A stretch of DNA of 64,000 bases, from NCBI GenBank assembly GCA_028280945.1, contig JANQKV010000035.1, positions 1 through 64,000 on the forward strand, given 5' to 3'. Numbering within the stretch: position 1 is the first letter of the stretch; every line of letters begins with the position of its first letter. Source of the stretch: Opitutaceae bacterium. GTDB taxonomy: Bacteria; Verrucomicrobiota; Verrucomicrobiia; Opitutales; Opitutaceae. Of this stretch, positions 59,278 to 64,000 are shown piece by piece. A program made the position numbers and the translations under genes. The notes under the pieces are model-generated. The model searched no databases, had not been told where the DNA came from, and saw only the letters and a program-made list of their open reading frames with translations.

Positions 59278-60843
59278 ATGAGCGACCAACCCTCAGAACA
59301 ACGGGAGTCCACGGAGACCTTGGCCCCCTATCCGGGTTCAAAGGCCATGCCGCGATGGGGCCTGGGTGAGTTGCCGGAGCCGCCGAAAATCGGGCTCAAA
59401 AATATCCTGGGGTTCCTGGGGCCGGGTTTGCTCATGGGCGTCGCGGCCATCGGCGGAGGCGAGTGGTTGATCGGTCCGGTGGTTTCCGCGCAATACGGCG
59501 GGGCCATGCTGTGGGTGGCGACCATCAGCATCGTCTGTCAGGTGTTCTTCAACATCGAGGCCTGCCGCTACACGCTCTACACCGGTGAACCGATCATGAG
59601 CGGCATGTTGCGCACGACGCTGGGACCGGTGTTTTGGATTAGCTTCTACCTGTTGTTCGATTTCGGCAACGTGTTCCAATTCAAGGTCGCGAGTGCGGTG
59701 GCTCCCGTGGTTGCGCTCGCGACGGGCGAGATGCCGCAGGCCGACGATACGGCATTGTTCAAAACGCTCAGCTACGTGATTTGGGCGGTGCTGCTGCTGC
59801 CGTTGCTCATCGGCGGCAAGATCTATCGAGTGCTCAAAATCATGATGACCATCAAGTTGATCGTCGTCATCGGCGTGCTCGGGTCCATCGCGGTGCTGTA
59901 TTCGTCCTGGGCCACCTGGGTGGAGATTTTCTGGGGATTCCTGCAGGTGGGGAACATCCCGTTGGGTGGCGGCGAACACGCGAATATTTTTGTGCTGTGG
60001 TTCAACGGCGAAGCGATTCCGCACCTTGAACTTAAGACCGTCGCGCTGCTGACCGCCTTCGGCGCTATCGCCGGTTGGGGAGGGTTGGGGCAAATGACGG
60101 TGAGCAACTACACGCGCGACGAAGGGTGGGGCATGGGGGGCAAGGTAGGTGCTATTCCCAGCTTTATCGGTGGAAAGGACCTGCGTCTCTCGCATGTGGG
60201 TATCGTTTTCGCCATCACCACCGATTCATTGCGCCGGTGGAAGGGATGGCTGGCGCGGGTGCGGGCGGATCAGCAGTGGCTCTATTTCCCTTCGGCCATG
60301 CTGGGCATCGCCCTGCCGTGCATGCTCTCAATCGAATTCCTGCACGGCATGGAGTTTGAATCAAGTGATTGGCTGATTGCCGGGATCACCGCCGAAATGG
60401 TGCGGGATGCCATCGGGGGGTGGTTGGGGATATTTTATTGGTATATGCTGATGATTTGCGGGTTCCTGATCCTGGTTCCCTCCACGACGGTCGGGGTGGA
60501 TTCCTTGATTCGCCGCTGGGTGGATACTCTTTGGACGGCGATCCCACTGCTGCGGAAGTGGGACACGAGTGAAGTCAAAAAACTCTACTTCATCATCCTG
60601 ATGGTAAAGGCCGCCATGACCATGGTCGGATTGTCCTTCGGCAGCCCGGTGGACCTGCTGCTGATGTTCGGCACGTTGTCCAACTTCGCGCTCGGTATCA
60701 TCAGTTTTCACACCCTCTATGTAAACCTGACCCTGCTGCCGGATGAGTTGAAACCTATCTGGCCCCAGCGCATCGCCGTGAGTCTGTGCGGCCTGTTCTA
60801 TCTGTCGCTGGGTGGGCTTATGACCTGGATCAAATTTGCCTGA
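59278..60843 (+). CDS. Nramp-superfamily transporter lacking canonical metal motifs
   Basis: This encodes 521 residues from ATG 59278, 42 bp after the aldolase stop, with about 11-13 membrane helices. The first helix reads FLGPGLLMGVAAIGGGEWLIGP, where metal-transporting Nramps have MDPGN. The sixth-helix region reads WGGLGQMTVSNYTRDEGWG in place of the MPH motif. Both metal-binding motifs are thus replaced, as in Nramp-related subfamilies of unclear substrate. Context (aldolase upstream, PhoD-like phosphatase and sulfatase downstream) suggests uptake of an organic compound released by the locus, though this is inferred. Automatic annotation would probably call it a divalent metal transporter. 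Confidence 0.8.
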   Translation: MSDQPSEQRESTETLAPYPGSKAMPRWGLGELPEPPKIGLKNILGFLGPGLLMGVAAIGGGEWLIGPVVSAQYGGAMLWVATISIVCQVFFNIEACRYTLYTGEPIMSGMLRTTLGPVFWISFYLLFDFGNVFQFKVASAVAPVVALATGEMPQADDTALFKTLSYVIWAVLLLPLLIGGKIYRVLKIMMTIKLIVVIGVLGSIAVLYSSWATWVEIFWGFLQVGNIPLGGGEHANIFVLWFNGEAIPHLELKTVALLTAFGAIAGWGGLGQMTVSNYTRDEGWGMGGKVGAIPSFIGGKDLRLSHVGIVFAITTDSLRRWKGWLARVRADQQWLYFPSAMLGIALPCMLSIEFLHGMEFESSDWLIAGITAEMVRDAIGGWLGIFYWYMLMICGFLILVPSTTVGVDSLIRRWVDTLWTAIPLLRKWDTSEVKKLYFIILMVKAAMTMVGLSFGSPVDLLLMFGTLSNFALGIISFHTLYVNLTLLPDELKPIWPQRIAVSLCGLFYLSLGGLMTWIKFA

Positions 60844-60855
60844 TCCTGCCCCGCC

Positions 60856-62682
60856 ATGACCTCCATCCTCGCCCGCTTCATTTTCCTGTTCATTGCCACG
60901 GTGGTAACCCTTTCGGCGCAGCACCTCACGTTCAAGGTGACGCATGGACCGCTGGTGGGTAGGGGAGGAGTGGATACGATGAGCGTTTGGATGCGCACCA
61001 ACGTTCCGGGCGAAGTTCATGTCGACTACGGCCTGCGTCCTCTTCAGCTCGACCAACGTTCGGCATCGGTCCGCACCGAGTTGGCCAACGACAACACTGC
61101 GGTGGTCACCCTCACCGGGCTGGCGCCGGATACGACATACTATTACCGGACCAGCGCGGGCAAAGGTGGGTCATTCCGCACCTTCCCTGATCCGGCGCAT
61201 TACCGCAGCGCAGACTTGAATCCGGATGGGTTATTCAACTTCCAGTTCCACTTCACGTCGTGCATGAGCCAAAGCTACAAGGACGGCCCGGGACCCGATT
61301 TGCCGACCTTTGATGCGCTTAACGCTGCGTGGCAGGACAAGGTGCTTTTCGGCATCACCAACGGTGATTTCATTTACGAAGAGGATCGCGACTACCCGCT
61401 GGAGGCATGGCGGCTGCAGACTCAGACCTCGCCAGCCGACACGCCTGTCGAGTTGGAAGTCGCCCCGGCCATCGTCGGCGTGTGGGAGAATTACAAAACC
61501 TACCTCAGCCGCGGCTCCAACCTCGCGGAGTGGTATGCTCGCGTGCCCAACGTCTTCACCTTCGACGATCACGAACTGCTCAATGACATTTATGGGCCGG
61601 GCGAAGTCGGTTATTTGAATCGACGGGCGGTGTTTCGCGACCAGGGAGTGAAGGCGTGGTGGGATTACGTGGGCTGGGCAAATCCCATGCAGCACGCGGC
61701 CCGCACTCGGTTTGGCCGCGCCGAGTTCGAGTTGGGATCCGACATCCTGCACGATCCCTCGGCAGATTTTACCCGGCTCGATCTGTCCGACCATGGCACC
61801 TTGCATGTGCATTGGGGGCGACCCGACGACGGGGTGGTGGACATGAAACTCGATCAAACCGAGGGCGATCCCAACACCGGAGTCTATGCCATCACGGAGA
61901 TTGTGGATGCCCACCGGCTCCGCATCGAGCCCGCTGCCCGCGCTACCACGACCAGCCCGTATTCCATTGGTCGTCGGAGCTATGGTTCGTTCCGCGTGGC
62001 CAACTGCGAGTTCATCATTCTGCAGACTCGTTCCCACCGCACATTACATGATGTGCGGGCTCCGGCGAAACCCGACGCATCGATTTTGGGTAAGCAACAG
62101 TTCGATTGGCTGCTGGATACGATCGATCGGTCGACCGCCGACTTCGTTTTCCTGATCTCATCGGTCAATTTCTCGATTCCTCACGTTGGCAGCGGCGGCG
62201 GCAAGGATCTCAACGTCGTGGCCAAGGACGATGCTTGGACGGTGTTCCTGCATGAACGCGAACAGTTGATCGAGCACTGTATCGCACGCAGTCCCCAGCA
62301 GTTCTTCGTGCTGACGGGTGATTTGCACAACAGCTTCGCGGTGAAAGTTGCCGAGAATTTATGGGAGTTTGGTTCCGGACCGGCCAACTCCGTCAATCAC
62401 GTGCCCGCCAAGGACGAAGGCGGTCGCCCGGCCAATGGTTTATTTACCTACGGTCCGCGCGAAGTGGACATCCGCTGGTCCACCTACGTCTTGGGTGACA
62501 TTCCTCGCAGCCAGCGGCACTACCCGACCTTCTGCATCGCGCAGGTAAACAACGTCTTCAATAATCCGGTTGATCGCGGCGGGGAGCGTTGGGTGGCGTT
62601 CCCGCGACCGCATGTGATTTTCAAATACTTCGATGGCTTCACCGGCGAACTTCTCTACAGCGAAAGCGTGCATGCGAAATAA
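60856..62682 (+). CDS. PhoD-like alkaline phosphatase/metallophosphoesterase
   Basis: This encodes 608 residues with an export signal (RFIFLFIATVVTLSAQ). An N-terminal beta-domain (KVTHGPLVGRGGVDTMSVWM, ATTYYYRTSAG-like) is followed by the phosphoesterase: FTSCMSQ, NGDFIYEEDRD with metal-binding Asp, TFDDHELLNDIYG with the DDHE motif, and VLTGDLHNSFAV with GDxH. This is the PhoD architecture. It starts 12 bp after the Nramp-like stop and is followed after 1 bp by a sulfatase gene, so the three are co-transcribed. It may dephosphorylate or desulfate extracellular substrates; PhoD members are diverse. Confidence 0.88.
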   Translation: MTSILARFIFLFIATVVTLSAQHLTFKVTHGPLVGRGGVDTMSVWMRTNVPGEVHVDYGLRPLQLDQRSASVRTELANDNTAVVTLTGLAPDTTYYYRTSAGKGGSFRTFPDPAHYRSADLNPDGLFNFQFHFTSCMSQSYKDGPGPDLPTFDALNAAWQDKVLFGITNGDFIYEEDRDYPLEAWRLQTQTSPADTPVELEVAPAIVGVWENYKTYLSRGSNLAEWYARVPNVFTFDDHELLNDIYGPGEVGYLNRRAVFRDQGVKAWWDYVGWANPMQHAARTRFGRAEFELGSDILHDPSADFTRLDLSDHGTLHVHWGRPDDGVVDMKLDQTEGDPNTGVYAITEIVDAHRLRIEPAARATTTSPYSIGRRSYGSFRVANCEFIILQTRSHRTLHDVRAPAKPDASILGKQQFDWLLDTIDRSTADFVFLISSVNFSIPHVGSGGGKDLNVVAKDDAWTVFLHEREQLIEHCIARSPQQFFVLTGDLHNSFAVKVAENLWEFGSGPANSVNHVPAKDEGGRPANGLFTYGPREVDIRWSTYVLGDIPRSQRHYPTFCIAQVNNVFNNPVDRGGERWVAFPRPHVIFKYFDGFTGELLYSESVHAK

Positions 62683-62683
62683 A

Positions 62684-64000
62684 ATGAAACTGCTGCGAGC
62701 TTTGGCGCTCGCTCTCTGGGCCGGCGGATATGTCGGCGGTTCTCTCGCTGCAAATGCCGCGGAACCTGGGCCCAACATTCTGGTGATCCTCGCCGATGAT
62801 CTGGGCTACTCCGACCTCGGCAGCTATGGCGGCGAAATCAACACCCCGCATCTTGATGCCCTCGCCGCCAACGGTGTGCGTTTCACTCAGATGTATAACT
62901 CGGCTCGTTGCTGCCCGAGTCGGGCGTCGTTGCTCACAGGGCTTTATCCGCATCAAGCCGGCATGGGAGTGATGGCGCAAAACGATCAGGGACTTCCCGG
63001 CTATCGAGGCCAGATGGGCAACAACACGGTCACGATTGCGGAGGTCCTGCGGGGAGCCGGTTACCACACCTTCGGGTCAGGCAAATGGCACGTAGGTTTC
63101 CCCGGTCCGATTGAACGTGGTTTCGACGAATTCTACGGTTTTCTGGAGGACTACGGCGTGGACAGTTGGGAGCCGCGATGGATGCAACGATTTCCGACGG
63201 ATCGGCCCGCCCGAACCTACCCGCCGGGTGAGTTTTTTGCCACGGATGCTATCACCGACCATGCCCTCGATTTTCTCGACCTGGCCGAGCAAGCGGACGA
63301 CCGGCCTTGGTTCCTGTATCTTTCCTATCAAGCCCCGCATTTCCCCGTGCAGGCTCCGCCGGAATTCACGGCAAAATATGAGGAGACCTATCATGTCGGC
63401 TGGGATGTCATCCGGGCGCGGCGCTTCGCGCGCATGAAAGAACTGGGAGTGATTCCTCCCGAAACCAAACTTTCCGCCTTGAGCCCCCTACCGCGTCCCG
63501 AACTGGCGGAAAAATCCGGGGTGCCCGGCGACGGCATGCACAATCCCGCTTGGGAAATGCTGGACCTCGATCGTCGCGCCGATCTCGCCCAACGCATGGC
63601 GGTGTTTGCCGGCATGGTGGACAACATGGACGCAAACATTGGTCGTGTCGTCGAACACCTTCGCGCCACCGGCCAACTGGAGAACACCTTGATCCTGTTC
63701 ATGAGCGACAACGGCGCATGCGGGGAGTGGGAAACCTTTGGTTTTGAATATCCCGACCTCGATGCGCGGGTCCATGGCAATACCCTCCTGAATCCCAACG
63801 TGTTGCACACAGGGGAAAGCCTGGCCCGACTTGGCGGTCCCGACAGCCCCTTGTTCAGTTACGGTTCCGGTTGGGCCAACGCCGGCAATACGCCTTTCAC
63901 CCTTTACAAGATGTATACGCACGAGGCGGGCATCAGCACGCCTTTCATCATGCATTGGCCAGCTCGGCTGCGCGAAAGGGGCAAGGTCTTCACGTCGCGC
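62684..64000 (+). CDS. Exported arylsulfatase, truncated by window edge
   Basis: This is open from ATG 62684 (or in-frame ATG 62672) to the window end, 439 residues visible and no stop. A signal peptide (LLRALALALWAGGYVGGSLAANA) precedes PNILVILADDLGYSDLGSYGG, with metal-binding Asp pair. The formylglycine site is CCPSRASLLTG (C76 to R80). MAVFAGMVDNMDANIGRVVE and LFMSDNGACGEW are conserved blocks of the arylsulfatase A-like group (S1). It is translationally linked to the PhoD-like gene (1-bp gap). It is the fourth sulfatase in the window. The C-terminus and any following gene are not visible. Confidence 0.92.
   Translation, partial: MKLLRALALALWAGGYVGGSLAANAAEPGPNILVILADDLGYSDLGSYGGEINTPHLDALAANGVRFTQMYNSARCCPSRASLLTGLYPHQAGMGVMAQNDQGLPGYRGQMGNNTVTIAEVLRGAGYHTFGSGKWHVGFPGPIERGFDEFYGFLEDYGVDSWEPRWMQRFPTDRPARTYPPGEFFATDAITDHALDFLDLAEQADDRPWFLYLSYQAPHFPVQAPPEFTAKYEETYHVGWDVIRARRFARMKELGVIPPETKLSALSPLPRPELAEKSGVPGDGMHNPAWEMLDLDRRADLAQRMAVFAGMVDNMDANIGRVVEHLRATGQLENTLILFMSDNGACGEWETFGFEYPDLDARVHGNTLLNPNVLHTGESLARLGGPDSPLFSYGSGWANAGNTPFTLYKMYTHEAGISTPFIMHWPARLRERGKVFTSR

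Noticed and set aside
59278..60843. Ordinary Mn/Fe transporter
   Set aside because: Both canonical metal-binding motifs are replaced and no metal-responsive element is seen.
1..64000. CRISPR array, tRNA, rRNA or insertion sequence
   Set aside because: No regularly spaced repeats, cloverleaf-like sequence, rRNA segment or transposase was found on either strand; a dedicated scan would be more sensitive than reading.

Overview
The window looks like chromosomal DNA of a polysaccharide-degrading Verrucomicrobiota bacterium, most likely Opitutales/Opitutaceae. This rests on two very large TonB-dependent receptors whose N-termini carry the VVELSPFTVE / VIELSPFMVE plug motif typical of that group, several sulfatases, LacI-regulated carbohydrate loci, and moderately high GC. 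No rRNA, tRNA, CRISPR array or transposase was recognised.

Region A (1-8.2 kb) is accessory DNA. It holds a Cap4-like N-terminus cut by the left edge, a HEPN-motif protein, a divergent pair consisting of an unknown protein and an Mrr-like nuclease fused to a long helical region, a ParD-like antitoxin with a zeta-type kinase toxin, and a solitary MobF relaxase-helicase. The roughly 500 bp before the relaxase is full of inverted and direct repeats and is a candidate oriT.

Region B (8.4-26.4 kb) is carbohydrate catabolism. It has a GH97 glycosidase plus a DUF1593 protein, then a minus-strand set (polysaccharide lyase, 2-hydroxyacid dehydrogenase, GH140/DUF4038 apiosidase-like enzyme, LacI regulator). 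Divergent from these run a TonB receptor, a terminator, a leaderless sulfatase, a sodium:solute symporter and a GH1 enzyme.

Region C (26.4-38.1 kb) reads as a D-apiose/D-apionate catabolic locus. It contains apsD-like and apnL-like genes divergent from an XRE-cupin regulator, followed by a RuBisCO-like protein (oiaX/oiaT type), a DUF1537 kinase (oiaK-like), apnO-like, and a four-gene sugar ABC importer. Two 15-bp direct repeats at a 20-bp period sit in the divergent promoter. With the GH140 enzyme 10 kb away, the window covers apiose release, uptake, oxidation, hydroxymethyl migration, phosphorylation and decarboxylation. Enzymes turning the resulting erythrulose phosphate into central metabolites are not in the window.

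Region D (38.1-64 kb) is a second, apparently LacI-controlled polysaccharide locus. Its minus-strand genes encode a serine hydrolase, two sulfatases, KDPG aldolase, KDG kinase, an unknown helical protein, a polysaccharide lyase with a triple C-terminal repeat, a symporter and LacI. Its plus-strand genes encode a TonB receptor, a beta-propeller glycosidase-like protein, a medium-chain dehydrogenase, a DHDPS-like aldolase, an Nramp-like transporter without the metal motifs, a PhoD phosphatase and a sulfatase cut by the right edge. An IlvD/Edd dehydratase lies on the minus strand among them. Five near-identical 18-bp palindromes (consensus TTCACAArYCGwTGTGAA) at 46.7-58.2 kb appear to define this regulon.

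A plausible but unproven combined reading is use of a sulfated and/or apiose-bearing acidic plant or seagrass polysaccharide: sulfatases and lyases outside, KDG/KDPG enzymes for uronates, the apiose locus for side chains.
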